64,000 nt of DNA from an uncultured Chitinophagaceae bacterium (lineage in GTDB: Bacteria; Bacteroidota; Bacteroidia; Chitinophagales; Chitinophagaceae): NCBI GenBank assembly GCA_937996595.1, contig CALKVC010000005.1:12342-76341 (forward strand), read 5' to 3'. Below the pieces are notes generated by a model. It was not told where the DNA came from. It saw nothing but the letters and a program-made list of their open reading frames with translations, and ran no database searches. Made by a program: the position numbers and the translations under genes. Shown one piece after another: positions 45,567-55,041 of the stretch (its first letter is position 1; every line of letters starts with the position of its first letter).

Positions 45567-46547
45567 ATGCTCAAGGATAAGGCAAAGGGTTTTTATATAA
45601 GGCATGTACTCCGTAAACAGGTTCCCATTTCTTTTGATAAAAACAACACGGTTAGTTTTTTAGACGCTGAACCATTAACAACAGGCAGGGTTTATTGTAT
45701 AATCAATTTTGACGACCTCAGCCCATTGCCCGACCAAAGTAAATTTATAGGAAGGGGAGGTTCAAAACACGACTTTGTTTCATTAAAACAGATGGAACTG
45801 CTGCAACAGTTTCCGTTCTTAGGTATCACCCATTTCATGATACCGCAATTTTTGCCTTCTGACCATTACTATTTGTTCAACAGGCAACATTTTTCAATCA
45901 TAAACCCTGTAAACAGGGAATGGCTTGATTATTATAAATCGCTGATGGCGAATTTTAATATTGAAATCGCTTCGCATGGCGTATATCACCGGCAGGTAGG
46001 AAACCCGCTCTTTGCAAGGCATACAGAGTTTGCCTATCTTGATTATAATGAATCGGTTGAAAGGCTTAAACTAAGTTTACACATGTTTCATGAAGCGGGC
46101 TTTAACCCAATCGGTTTCAGGGCACCGGGCTGGGATATGAATTCAGACCTGAGCCTGATAGATGCTGTTGCAGATACTGGTTTTAAGTATGCCGGCCTTA
46201 GCTCTTATGATGGTGGACTCAATGCGGTAAAGCAACGTGTCAATCAGTATCATCCGGTATTCATCAAAGGGATTATTAATTTCCCGGATAATATAAATAT
46301 AGACTGGCCGTTTGAGACAATAAAGGGAACAATTGATAAGATTGTAAGCCTTAACGGCATCATTGTAATAAAGGGGCATTTTTCAAAACATATACTTACC
46401 AATTCATTGTCTGAAACAAATTATTTGAAATTAGTTGAAACGGTTAGGTATATACGAAAAACGTACAGTGAAACAGTTGAGTTTGCCACTTTTGCCGATG
46501 TATACAGCAAACTGGCAGCCAAATATGCAAACGGAAGAAAACAGTAA
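45567..46547 (+). CDS. NodB-like polysaccharide deacetylase-family protein
   Basis: 326 residues with a divergent polysaccharide deacetylase (NodB/DUF2334-like) barrel: 'YCIINFDDLSPLP' for motif 1, 'IEIASHGVYHRQ' with the metal histidines for motif 2, and 'GFRAPGWDMNSDL' for motif 3. It lacks a signal peptide, so it may act on cytosolic lipid-linked sugars, which is unusual for the family. It lies between two glycosyltransferase genes. Substrate unknown. Confidence 0.78.
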   Translation: MLKDKAKGFYIRHVLRKQVPISFDKNNTVSFLDAEPLTTGRVYCIINFDDLSPLPDQSKFIGRGGSKHDFVSLKQMELLQQFPFLGITHFMIPQFLPSDHYYLFNRQHFSIINPVNREWLDYYKSLMANFNIEIASHGVYHRQVGNPLFARHTEFAYLDYNESVERLKLSLHMFHEAGFNPIGFRAPGWDMNSDLSLIDAVADTGFKYAGLSSYDGGLNAVKQRVNQYHPVFIKGIINFPDNINIDWPFETIKGTIDKIVSLNGIIVIKGHFSKHILTNSLSETNYLKLVETVRYIRKTYSETVEFATFADVYSKLAAKYANGRKQ

Positions 46548-46592
46548 TAACATTATCTGATCAAATACCCAGCACATTAATATCTGTAAACA

Positions 46593-47726
46593 TTGAAAAT
46601 TCTGGTAGTTAAAAGATATGAAAGGGATTTCAGGGTTCCGTTTTACCGCTTACTTAAAAAAAAGCTGGCTGAAAAGGATATCCAGCTTGACCTGTATTAT
46701 GGTGAACCCGATGCGGATGAAAAAAAAAGTATCCGGGATTATATAAAGGATGAAAGTATCGGTAAAAAGGTAAAAAACATCTACCTGAAACTGGGAGGGG
46801 TGCATGTATGCTACCAGCCCTGTATGTCACTTGTTTCCGGGGCAGACCTTGTTATTGTGCAGCAGGGAAACAGGGAGTTGTTTAACTATGTACTTCTTTT
46901 AAGAAGGATGTTTTTTAAAAAACCTGCCATCGCATTCTGGGGCCATGGCCGTAATTTCCAGGGTAACCCGGGTTCGTTGAAGGAAAAGTTCAAATACTGG
47001 TATTCCAACAAGGTTGATTTCTGGATAGCCTATAATGAACTGAGCAAAAAACTTTTAATAGACAGGGGTTTTGATGAAAATAAAGTGGTTGCCATCAATA
47101 ATACCATCGACTCAAAATCGCAGATAGCCTTTTTTGACAGTATCACTGAACCGGAAAAAGCGGCATTGAAAAGCAAATATGGGATAAAGGAATCAGACCC
47201 GGTTGGCATCTTCTGTGCATCCATTTATCACGACAAGCAGATAGATTTCCTGCTTCAGTCACTTGATCTTGTTAAATCCAGGCTGCCGGAATTCAAGTTC
47301 ATCATGGTAGGAAAAGGAGTGGAGGATTATAAAGTGATTGAGTATGCAAAAAGGAATACAGACTGGTTTCATTATGTTGGAAATAAATTTCATGAAGAGA
47401 AGATCCTCCATTTTTCCATCGCAGATTTTCAAACTATTCCGGGAGCCGTGGGTTTGAACATCATTGATTCTTTTTCATTTCTTTGCCCTTTGATAACTAC
47501 CAGTATTAAAAACCACGGGCCGGAAATAGCGTATCTTGCAAACGGGGAAAACGGAATAATGACCGATGTTGACAAAGAAGCATATGTTACGGCCATTATT
47601 CAGGTGTCAACCGATAAAGCATTCAAACAACAACTGAATGATGGCTGCAACATAGCCCGCCAGCGGTATTCCATAGAGAATATGGTTGAAAATTTCTTAC
47701 AGGGAGTACTTAAAATAATTAACTGA
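46593..47726 (+). CDS. GT4 glycosyltransferase, paralog A
   Basis: A 377-residue GT-B enzyme. There is no usable ATG; TTG at 46593 gives the natural start 'MKILVVKRYERDFRVPFYRL'. Family features are 'ADLVIVQQGNRELFNY', 'FWGHGRNFQG', 'NNTIDS' and the donor-binding 'FQTIPGAVGLNIIDSF'. It is clearly homologous to the gene at 48611 (same order of motifs), so the two probably add related sugars. Confidence 0.84.
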   Translation: MKILVVKRYERDFRVPFYRLLKKKLAEKDIQLDLYYGEPDADEKKSIRDYIKDESIGKKVKNIYLKLGGVHVCYQPCMSLVSGADLVIVQQGNRELFNYVLLLRRMFFKKPAIAFWGHGRNFQGNPGSLKEKFKYWYSNKVDFWIAYNELSKKLLIDRGFDENKVVAINNTIDSKSQIAFFDSITEPEKAALKSKYGIKESDPVGIFCASIYHDKQIDFLLQSLDLVKSRLPEFKFIMVGKGVEDYKVIEYAKRNTDWFHYVGNKFHEEKILHFSIADFQTIPGAVGLNIIDSFSFLCPLITTSIKNHGPEIAYLANGENGIMTDVDKEAYVTAIIQVSTDKAFKQQLNDGCNIARQRYSIENMVENFLQGVLKIIN

Positions 47727-47735
47727 GATCGTGCA

Positions 47736-48560
47736 ATGAATCCTTTAGTTTCCATAATCGTCCCATTTTGTAATGAGGAAAAATATATTGCAGATGCAAT
47801 CGGGTCATTGCTGAATCAGACGTACCGGAATATTGAAATTATATTGGTTAACGACCATTCTACAGATAATTCCCGTGAAGTGTGCCTGTCATTCACAGAC
47901 CCAAGGGTAAAGTATTATGAAAAATTCGATATTCCGAACGGCAGGGCTTATTCCAGGAATTTCGGTATAGAAAAATCTACCGGAGAGCTCATAACATTCC
48001 TGGATGCAGATGATACATGCAGCAATGACCGTATTGAACTGCAAGTGAACAAAATCATGGAACTCGGTATCAGCAACACGATGTGCGGATGCTGGGTACA
48101 GCGAGAAGGACTGCAAAACTCATTGATGCGGATGCCGGTGAAACATGAAGATATTGTAAAGGGATTTTTCAGGCAGTATAACCGTACAACCATTGTAGGT
48201 GCAACCATCATGGCGCACAGGGATATTTTCATAAAATACCGGTATAAGACCAAGTTCAAGTTTTATGAAGACTGGGACCTGCTGGTAAGGCTTGGTGAAT
48301 CAGGTGAAATCAGGTTTGTGAATGTTGACAAACCCTTATATACCTATATGATCAGGATAAAGGGCACCAAGTTTCAGCAAGACTGGTTAGATTACAACAT
48401 ATTCATGCGGGATTGCCAGAGCAGGCGCTTCAGGAACCTGGCCGAGTTTGAAAGCCCCGAAGAAATGTTCACCCAATTGAAAAAGCACGACAGGTTGAGA
48501 TATGCAGCCTACCGTCTTTTTGAAAAGCTCATAGAATTAAAAAGATTTCTAAGGATATAA
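47736..48560 (+). CDS. GT2 glycosyltransferase
   Basis: A 274-residue GT-A enzyme with 'SIIVPFCNEEKYIADAIGSL', 'ILVNDHSTDNSREV' and the metal motif 'LDADDT', the standard GT2 arrangement, followed by 'YEDWDLLVRLGESG'. It lies between the two paralogous GT4 genes, 9 bases after the first. Linkage cannot be assigned. Confidence 0.86.
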   Translation: MNPLVSIIVPFCNEEKYIADAIGSLLNQTYRNIEIILVNDHSTDNSREVCLSFTDPRVKYYEKFDIPNGRAYSRNFGIEKSTGELITFLDADDTCSNDRIELQVNKIMELGISNTMCGCWVQREGLQNSLMRMPVKHEDIVKGFFRQYNRTTIVGATIMAHRDIFIKYRYKTKFKFYEDWDLLVRLGESGEIRFVNVDKPLYTYMIRIKGTKFQQDWLDYNIFMRDCQSRRFRNLAEFESPEEMFTQLKKHDRLRYAAYRLFEKLIELKRFLRI

Positions 48561-48610
48561 GAAATGAATAAGTAGTATAAAAAGTGATTTTTTTTGACCC
48601 TTAACCCAAC

Positions 48611-49732
48611 ATGCAGCAAGTAACTATCATATACAGGAATATTCCTCAATACAGGATTGAGTTCTATAACCTGTTGCGTGAAGGTCTTCGGAAAAAGAAT
48701 ATAGAGTTACAGCTTATTTATGGAGATAATCCGTTTAAGGGCCGGCATGATAATGTTCACTGCGAGTGGGCCATTTTTAAGAAAAACTGCACTTTTAGCA
48801 TGGGCAGCATTTATTTAATCTGGCAACCATGTATAAGAGAAGTAAAAAAATCAGACCTGGTAATTGTAGAACAAGCCAATAAGCTGCTGTTCAATTATTA
48901 TCTCATGTTCAGGAAACTGATCTGGAACAAAAAATTTGCTTTTTGGGGCCATGGCCTTAACCTGCAGATTCCCAGGGCCAGTTTATTTAACCGTTTCAAA
49001 CTTACATATATTAACAAAGCAAGTTGGTGGTTTGCTTATACGAAAGGGATAAGTGATTTTTTGGTTAAACAGGGTGTTGATGAGCGGAAAATAACAATCG
49101 TTCAGAATGCAATTGATACAAAAGCCATGAATGAATTGTATCATTCTATTCCCGATAAAGAAGTGGAAGACCTGAAAGCTGCTTACCATATTGAAAAGGA
49201 TGTGAAAGTGCTTATTTATTGCGGGGCGTTGTCTAAAGAAAAAAACATCAGTTTCCTTCTTGAGGCAGCAATCAGGCTGAAATCGCAGGGCCATGATTTC
49301 AGGTTATTAATAATCGGTGATGGCCCATTGAATAAACAGGTACAAAAAGCAGCGGCAGATCATCCCTGGATCATCCATACCGGCCCAAAATTCGGAAGGG
49401 AAAAAGCACTTTTTTTCCGGATGGCAGACCTTTTTTTGCTTCCGGGTGCCATGGGGTTGGCTATATTGGATTCTTTTGCCTTTGAAACACCAATTGTTAC
49501 CATTAAGTATATGTACCATGGTCCTGAATTTGAATATATTGAAGAAGGTTATAATGCCGTGGTTACAGAAAATAATCTGGATGATTATACCGGACAAGTT
49601 AGTTCCCTGCTTACAAACCCTGAAAAAAGCACAAAACTTAAGTCAGCAGCTAAGCAAATGATTGAAAAGTATAATATTCAAAACATGGTTGACAATTTTA
49701 TAGAGGGTATTGAAGAAGCGCTTAAAAAGTAA
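48611..49732 (+). CDS. GT4 glycosyltransferase, paralog B
   Basis: A 373-residue GT-B enzyme with the same motif order as the protein at 46593: 'SDLVIVEQANKLLFNY', 'FWGHGLNLQ', 'VQNAIDT', 'LIYCGALSKEKN' and 'FLLPGAMGLAILDSFAFETP'. Gene duplication followed by divergence is likely. A 247-base gap after it separates this block from the wecG-like gene. Confidence 0.86.
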   Translation: MQQVTIIYRNIPQYRIEFYNLLREGLRKKNIELQLIYGDNPFKGRHDNVHCEWAIFKKNCTFSMGSIYLIWQPCIREVKKSDLVIVEQANKLLFNYYLMFRKLIWNKKFAFWGHGLNLQIPRASLFNRFKLTYINKASWWFAYTKGISDFLVKQGVDERKITIVQNAIDTKAMNELYHSIPDKEVEDLKAAYHIEKDVKVLIYCGALSKEKNISFLLEAAIRLKSQGHDFRLLIIGDGPLNKQVQKAAADHPWIIHTGPKFGREKALFFRMADLFLLPGAMGLAILDSFAFETPIVTIKYMYHGPEFEYIEEGYNAVVTENNLDDYTGQVSSLLTNPEKSTKLKSAAKQMIEKYNIQNMVDNFIEGIEEALKK

Positions 49733-49891
49733 TTTTCTAGGCAATCGGGCCTTGATATAATGTTTTTGCTTTTTTTTCGTTATAAATATCAATGTGTTGT
49801 GCTCTGAAACTTTTTTAACTTGCATCCCGAAAGTTCCCGCATTCCGGATAATTCCAGGTTATTGTTTCTAATACTCAGCTATTGTGAAGCA

Positions 49892-49910
49892 AAACCGGTG
49901 TTATCGGTTT
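49892..49910 (+). promoter_or_regulatory. Hairpin and possible internal promoter ahead of the wecG-like gene
   Basis: AAACCG (49892-49897) and CGGTTT (49905-49910) form a short hairpin. TTTCTTTG at 49908-49915 resembles a -7 box with one mismatch. Lying in the longest gap within the locus (49733-49979), it may start or modulate a second transcript. Confidence 0.3.
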
Positions 49911-49979
49911 CTTTGCGCCGCACTTGAACCGTTACTTTATTTAAAAAACTGAATACCAACAGAAACTGCATTATATATT

Positions 49980-50714
49980 ATGGAAACTACTCCGGTACTT
50001 GGATATCATGTATTTTCTTCCAGGTTAAGTGATTTAAACCCTCACACCGATAAATTACTCATTAATACATTTAGCCCAAACTCGTATGGGCTTGCCTTAA
50101 CCGATAAGCCATTTGAAACAGCCCTGAAAAATACAGATGTACTGGTGCTGGATGGGGTTGGTATTGCCCTCGGCTCTATCCTGTTAAATGGAAAAAATAT
50201 CAAAAAGATTTCCGGGCAGGATTGTTTTGACCATTACATGGCCGTAGCAAATGAAAATAAATGGAAGGTGTACTTCCTTGGTTCATCGGAACAAACCCTT
50301 AAAAAAATAACAGACAGGGCAAAGGTTGAATTTCCCAATGTAACAACAGGCACTTATTCCCCGCCATTCAGGCCTGAATTTACGGCTGATGATAATGACC
50401 AGATGGTAAATGCCATCAATACATTTAAACCCGATGTTTTATTTGTGGGGCTAACGGCCCCTAAACAGGAGAAATGGGCTTATCAGCACCGCGATAAAGT
50501 GAATGCAAGGATCATTAGTACCATCGGGAATGTTTTTGACTGGTATGCGGGAAACAGTAAAAGGCCCGCAAAAATCTGGATCAACCTTCGCTTAGAATGG
50601 CTGGTAAGGATTTTTTTAAGGCCCGAAATTTTTAGAAGAAATACAGGAAACCAAATGAAATTTTTGCGTGACCTGTTTTTACATATTACGTATATAAAAA
50701 GAATAAAAGCTTAG
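49980..50714 (+). CDS. WecG/TagA/CpsF-family glycosyltransferase
   Basis: A 244-residue GT26 enzyme; relatives transfer ManNAc or ManNAcA to lipid-linked GlcNAc. 'TFSPNSYGLAL' and 'VLVLDGVGIAL' (with the catalytic-type D58) occupy the acceptor region, and 'VGLTAPKQEKW' plus 'IGNVFDWYAGNSKRPAKIW' are the family signatures. The C-terminal basic/amphipathic tail ('RIFLRPEIFRR') is the membrane-targeting appendage. It probably adds the second sugar of the repeat. The next gene follows after 3 bases. Confidence 0.88.
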   Translation: METTPVLGYHVFSSRLSDLNPHTDKLLINTFSPNSYGLALTDKPFETALKNTDVLVLDGVGIALGSILLNGKNIKKISGQDCFDHYMAVANENKWKVYFLGSSEQTLKKITDRAKVEFPNVTTGTYSPPFRPEFTADDNDQMVNAINTFKPDVLFVGLTAPKQEKWAYQHRDKVNARIISTIGNVFDWYAGNSKRPAKIWINLRLEWLVRIFLRPEIFRRNTGNQMKFLRDLFLHITYIKRIKA

Positions 50715-50717
50715 TGT

Positions 50718-51728
50718 ATGATTAAAGTTGCGTTGATTGGTGCAGGAAAAATGGGTATTTCCCACCTGTCAATTTTAGGCGCCCATCCGGGTGTACAGGT
50801 TGTGGGTGTTTGCGACACCTCCAAGATGGTACTGGATGTGATGGAGAAATATGCAAAACTCCCCACATTTACCGACCATGAAAAAATGCTGGATAAGGTG
50901 AAACCTGATGCTGTGTTTGTATCAGTTCCTACAAAGTTTCATTACAATATGGTAAAAGACCTGCTTAACCGGAAAATACATGTGTTTGCAGAAAAACCCC
51001 TTTGCCTCGATCCCGATCAGAGTGCAGACCTGGTAAGGCTTGCAAAAGAAAATGGCTGTTATAACCAGGTTGGTTACCATAATAAGTTTGTAGGCACATT
51101 CAGGGAAGTTAAAAAAATTGTACAGGGCGGTTTCCTGGGTGATATCTATCATTTTACCGGTGAAGCATACGGGCCCGTAGTTGTAAAAAAGAAACAGGAT
51201 ACCTGGCGTTCAGACCCGGCCGAAGGCGGCGGATGCCTGATGGATTATGCATCGCATGTGATTGACCTGATCAATGATATTCTTGCCCCGGTTGAAAGTT
51301 CGAAGGGCAGCATACTAAAACCCGTTTATTCCAATAATGTGGAAGATGCCGTGTATTCCCTGCTGCAATTGTCAAATAAAGTAACCGGAGTACTTTCAGT
51401 TAACTGGAGCGATGATACATACAGGAAGATGTCTACATCCATAACGGTTATTGGTACACGCGGAAAGATCATTTCAGACGCCAATGAATTGAAAGTGTTT
51501 TTTAAAGATCCGAAACTGCCTGCAGGTTATTCAAAAGGATGGAATGTGAAATACATCACAGAGCTTACGGAAGAAGTGGATTTTTACCTGAGGGGTGAGG
51601 AATATTCGGCACAGATTGATTATTTCATCAATACCTGTGAAGGGAAAGTGCCTAACACGATCAATACATTCCACAGTGCCTGGCAGACAGACAATGCGAT
51701 ATCAATTATTAAAAAAAGTTCAAAATAA
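50718..51728 (+). CDS. Gfo/Idh/MocA-family NAD(P)-dependent sugar oxidoreductase
   Basis: 336 residues with the Rossmann motif 'VALIGAGKMGISHLSIL', the catalytic lysine in 'VFAEKPL' and the C-terminal alpha/beta substrate domain ('GGGCLMDYASHVIDLINDI'). The family oxidises or reduces nucleotide sugars (for example, WbpB-like 3-dehydrogenation) or modifies inositol-type compounds. It sits 3 bases after the wecG-like gene and 4 bases before the unassigned barrel gene, so those two probably act in one pathway. Confidence 0.88.
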   Translation: MIKVALIGAGKMGISHLSILGAHPGVQVVGVCDTSKMVLDVMEKYAKLPTFTDHEKMLDKVKPDAVFVSVPTKFHYNMVKDLLNRKIHVFAEKPLCLDPDQSADLVRLAKENGCYNQVGYHNKFVGTFREVKKIVQGGFLGDIYHFTGEAYGPVVVKKKQDTWRSDPAEGGGCLMDYASHVIDLINDILAPVESSKGSILKPVYSNNVEDAVYSLLQLSNKVTGVLSVNWSDDTYRKMSTSITVIGTRGKIISDANELKVFFKDPKLPAGYSKGWNVKYITELTEEVDFYLRGEEYSAQIDYFINTCEGKVPNTINTFHSAWQTDNAISIIKKSSK

Positions 51729-51732
51729 GCAG

Positions 51733-52605
51733 ATGGAAAGAATATTATTTGGTGACAACCAGTTTTTCGCCGTTAACCATATCTCTGATGAGAAGTCAAG
51801 GGCACAATCTATCAGGTTCAAAGACGATGAATCGATTATAAGAACCCTGGATATCGCCATGGAAAAAGGGGTAAACACATTCATGTGCACCACACACGAC
51901 CGGATTGCGAATATCTGCGACATTATCAGGGCCAACCCACAGAAATATGCCGATTACAAGATATTCCCCTGCATGCCATATGCACATAAATATGCCAATG
52001 CAGTAACAGAGCTGGGCATTGCAGGTACATTAAAACAATATGTGCCCGGAAACTTTATCGGCTCCCTCTTTAAAGGTGGCGTTGCATACCTGGCAAAAGA
52101 TTACCTGTCAATCATGGAATTGCTGATTGATGCTGAAATGAAAATGTTCAAGGGTATTAAAACACCGGTCATCTTTTTACAGAATGTGGTAACAGACTTA
52201 TTGCTTGGCCTCGGCATGACAGATATACTCGTTGCATTCCATAAATATGTAGAAAAAAAGTATGATGCAGAAGCAGGTTTTATAACAATGAACATGCCTA
52301 TGTTATTGGAAAAGCTGGAACAGGCCGGCATACATAATCCCATCATTTGTTCTTCCATCAACCTCGCTGGTTTCCGAATGTCAGGTGGTAAAGAAGCCTA
52401 CGAGCAGGTACTTAAAACAAAAAAGGTAAGAGCCATTGCCATGCAGGTTTTGGGGGGAGGCGCCATCAATCCGAAAGATGCCATAGAATATGTATGCAAG
52501 CTGCCGAATATTGAGTCCATCTTATTTGGTGCTTCATCAAGCGCCAATATCACTCAGACAGTAAACTATATTAATGAATTTGACAAGCAGCTTGCAGGCT
52601 CATAA
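51733..52605 (+). CDS. Unassigned TIM-barrel-like protein (aldo/keto reductase-like fold)
   Basis: 290 residues; the start at 51733 avoids overlap with the Gfo/Idh gene and begins at the conserved-looking 'RILFGDNQFFAVNH'. I do not recognise the family with certainty. The early strand 'ALEKGVNTF'-like segment ('AMEKGVNTFMCTTHDRI') and the late 'PNIESILFGASSSANI' recall the ends of an aldo/keto reductase barrel, but the Asp and Tyr of the catalytic tetrad are not visible and no Lys/His pair can be placed. Linked tightly to the oxidoreductase, it may act on the same sugar intermediate. Confidence 0.6.
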   Translation: MERILFGDNQFFAVNHISDEKSRAQSIRFKDDESIIRTLDIAMEKGVNTFMCTTHDRIANICDIIRANPQKYADYKIFPCMPYAHKYANAVTELGIAGTLKQYVPGNFIGSLFKGGVAYLAKDYLSIMELLIDAEMKMFKGIKTPVIFLQNVVTDLLLGLGMTDILVAFHKYVEKKYDAEAGFITMNMPMLLEKLEQAGIHNPIICSSINLAGFRMSGGKEAYEQVLKTKKVRAIAMQVLGGGAINPKDAIEYVCKLPNIESILFGASSSANITQTVNYINEFDKQLAGS

Positions 52606-52634
52606 AAAAATAAGCGAAAAAAAATAATCCTGGT

Positions 52635-54026
52635 ATGAACAGGCAGTTTGAAAGATATTTACAGATAACGCTGGTATTGCTCGATATAATCGTATTGAAT
52701 ACGGTATATATGCTATGCCAGGTTTTTTTACTGAAAAGGATTCACCTTATGTATACGGATCCTTACTTTCAGTACTGGGCCGTATCAAATGGCATCTGGC
52801 TGCTCATTTCCATTTTCTTCCGCACATATGCTATCAAGGTAATTTTGAATTTTGAGTATTATATCAAACGCACCATCCAGGTTTACCTGGTCTGGATCAT
52901 TTGCGTGCTCGTTTACCTTTTCTTTTCAAGGGCTTTTGATATCTCAAGGATTTTCATATTATGCACAATCGTTAGCTTTGGGCTTGGTTTGCTTATCAAC
53001 CGGTTTTTATATCTCGGGATAAATAACTTTTTCAAGAAGAGTAACAGCCTTACCAAGAAAGTGATCATCCTTGGCTATAATGAAACTGCAAAGAAACTGT
53101 CAAATTATTTTGAACAGGATGGAAAGAACACCCAGCTGCTGGGATATATTGAAGACAATAATAAGATCAGTGAGCTTACGCATTACCCGGTACTTGCCAA
53201 TATTGATGATACCCTGAAAACCGCCAGGGAACTGGATGTACAGGAGATATTTTCAACCATCACACCGGAACAGAACAAAGATATTTATAACCTGATGCAC
53301 CAGGCAGAAAAAGAATGTATCCGGTTCAAGATCGTTCCAAACCTGTCTGTTTTTATCACCAGGGAAGTTCACATAGAATATTTTGGAGACCTGCCGATAC
53401 TTTCCCTGCGTAGCGAACCCCTTGATGATGTGGGTAACCGGGTTAAAAAGAGGATGCTGGATATTGCCGTAAGCTTATTTGTAATTGTTTTCTTCCTTTC
53501 CTGGATGATTCCCCTGTTCGCATTGCTGATTTACATAGAGTCGAGAGAATCTGTTTTCTTTAAACAATTACGCACAGGCAAAAATAAAGTCCCATTTTAT
53601 TGCCTCAAATTCAGGAGCATGAAAAGTAACAAGGATGCAGACCTGAAACAGGCAACCGCAAACGATGCACGGGTTACCAGGCTGGGAAGGTTTATCAGGA
53701 AAACAAGCCTGGATGAATTTCCGCAGTTCATCAATGTGTTTAAAGGCGAAATGAGCCTGGTTGGGCCAAGGCCGCATATGCTGAAACATACCAATGATTA
53801 TTCAAAGATTGTGGATGACTACATGGTGCGCCAGTTCTTAAAACCAGGCATAACAGGTTGGGCGCAGATAAACGGTTTCAGGGGAGAGATCACAAACCCT
53901 GAACAGATAAAGATGCGTGTTGACAAAGACCTCTGGTACCTGGAAAACTGGAACCTTTGGCTGGATATCCAGATACTGTTCCTCACGGTATATTCTGTTT
54001 TCCGTGGAGACAAAAATGCCTTTTAA
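52635..54026 (+). CDS. Polyprenyl glycosylphosphotransferase, WcaJ/WbaP-type initiating enzyme
   Basis: A 463-residue protein that transfers a sugar-1-phosphate to undecaprenyl phosphate. Four N-terminal transmembrane helices (about 10-125), a Rossmann-like CoA-binding region ('KVIILGYNETAKKL'), a re-entrant helix (about 275-300), then the bacterial sugar-transferase domain: 'KFRSMKSNKDADLKQ', 'RKTSLDEFPQFINVFKGEMS', 'LVGPRPHM' and 'KPGITGWAQINGFRGE'. This begins repeat-unit synthesis. Its place late in the locus is unusual but not unique. Confidence 0.92.
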   Translation: MNRQFERYLQITLVLLDIIVLNTVYMLCQVFLLKRIHLMYTDPYFQYWAVSNGIWLLISIFFRTYAIKVILNFEYYIKRTIQVYLVWIICVLVYLFFSRAFDISRIFILCTIVSFGLGLLINRFLYLGINNFFKKSNSLTKKVIILGYNETAKKLSNYFEQDGKNTQLLGYIEDNNKISELTHYPVLANIDDTLKTARELDVQEIFSTITPEQNKDIYNLMHQAEKECIRFKIVPNLSVFITREVHIEYFGDLPILSLRSEPLDDVGNRVKKRMLDIAVSLFVIVFFLSWMIPLFALLIYIESRESVFFKQLRTGKNKVPFYCLKFRSMKSNKDADLKQATANDARVTRLGRFIRKTSLDEFPQFINVFKGEMSLVGPRPHMLKHTNDYSKIVDDYMVRQFLKPGITGWAQINGFRGEITNPEQIKMRVDKDLWYLENWNLWLDIQILFLTVYSVFRGDKNAF

Positions 54027-54058
54027 GGGAAAAATTTTGAAGGAATAATTTATAAATT

Positions 54059-55030
54059 ATGAAGATATTAATAACAGGTGTAGCCGGCTTTATCGGTTCA
54101 AATCTGGCAAAGCGTTTACTCGAAAGAGGCCACCAGGTGACCGGGATCGATAACCTGAATTATGGGTTCATGCGTAATATTGAACCGATACAGGCCAACC
54201 CTGATTTCGGTTTCATTATGGGGGATATAGCCAATCCCCTGATCCTGAAGGATGTTAAGGCAGATATTATCGTACACCTGGCGTCCCAGAAAATCCCAAG
54301 ATATACCAATGCATTGCGTACATTGGAAGAGAACTACCTCATGCTTAGGAATGTGGTTCATAAATGCAATATGGATAAGTCGAAGATTTTATTCGCTTCC
54401 ACTTCTGATGTGTATGGAAAAAACCCTAATATACCATTTGCTGAAAGTTCAGACCTAGTAATGGGACCAACCACAGTAAAAAGATGGGCCTATGCACTTT
54501 CAAAGATGTACGGTGAGCAATATATTATTGCCAATCATGACGAATACGGTTTACCATACACGATCACACGTTTTTTTGGTTCTTACGGCCCGCATCAAAA
54601 CCTTACCTGGTGGGGCGGTCCGCAATCAGTATTCATAGAAAAAGCATATAAAAATGAAACCATCGATATCCATGGAGATGGTTCTCAGACACGTACTTTC
54701 ACCTATGTGGATGATACGGTTAATGCGCTGGTTCATTGCATAGAGAATAATAAATCTGACAATGAAATTTTTAACACGGGCCCGAAAGCGGATGCTGAAA
54801 TTTCAATCAAAGACCTGGCTATATTAATCTGGAAACTCGTTAATGGCCCCGGTAGCGAACCGAAATTGAACTACATTCCATATTCAACTTTCGGAAATTA
54901 TGAAGATGTAATGCGCAGGGTACCCGATATAACAAAACTTTGTTCCACATTTGATTTTCAGCCTTCATGGGATTTGGAAAAAGGACTGGCTGTAACGATT
55001 GAATGGCAGAAACAGTTCATGATCAGATAA
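54059..55030 (+). CDS. NAD-dependent epimerase/dehydratase
   Basis: A 323-residue extended SDR. NAD motif 'TGVAGFIGSNLAKRL', 'GIDNLNYG', the catalytic 'STSDVYG' and 'YALSKMYGEQ' (Y-x3-K), then 'RFFGSYGPHQN' and 'GDGSQTRTFTYVDDTV'. It resembles UDP-glucose 4-epimerase/UDP-glucuronate decarboxylase relatives; the exact reaction is undefined. It begins a tight block with an FAD protein (11 bases later), a deacetylase and an epimerase. Confidence 0.87.
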   Translation: MKILITGVAGFIGSNLAKRLLERGHQVTGIDNLNYGFMRNIEPIQANPDFGFIMGDIANPLILKDVKADIIVHLASQKIPRYTNALRTLEENYLMLRNVVHKCNMDKSKILFASTSDVYGKNPNIPFAESSDLVMGPTTVKRWAYALSKMYGEQYIIANHDEYGLPYTITRFFGSYGPHQNLTWWGGPQSVFIEKAYKNETIDIHGDGSQTRTFTYVDDTVNALVHCIENNKSDNEIFNTGPKADAEISIKDLAILIWKLVNGPGSEPKLNYIPYSTFGNYEDVMRRVPDITKLCSTFDFQPSWDLEKGLAVTIEWQKQFMIR

Positions 55031-55041
55031 ATATTAACTTG

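Noticed and set aside
51595..51732. Extension of the barrel-like protein into the Gfo/Idh gene
   Set aside because: Basic, non-conserved stretch in the wrong frame of the upstream gene; the ATG at 51733 fits the gene boundary.
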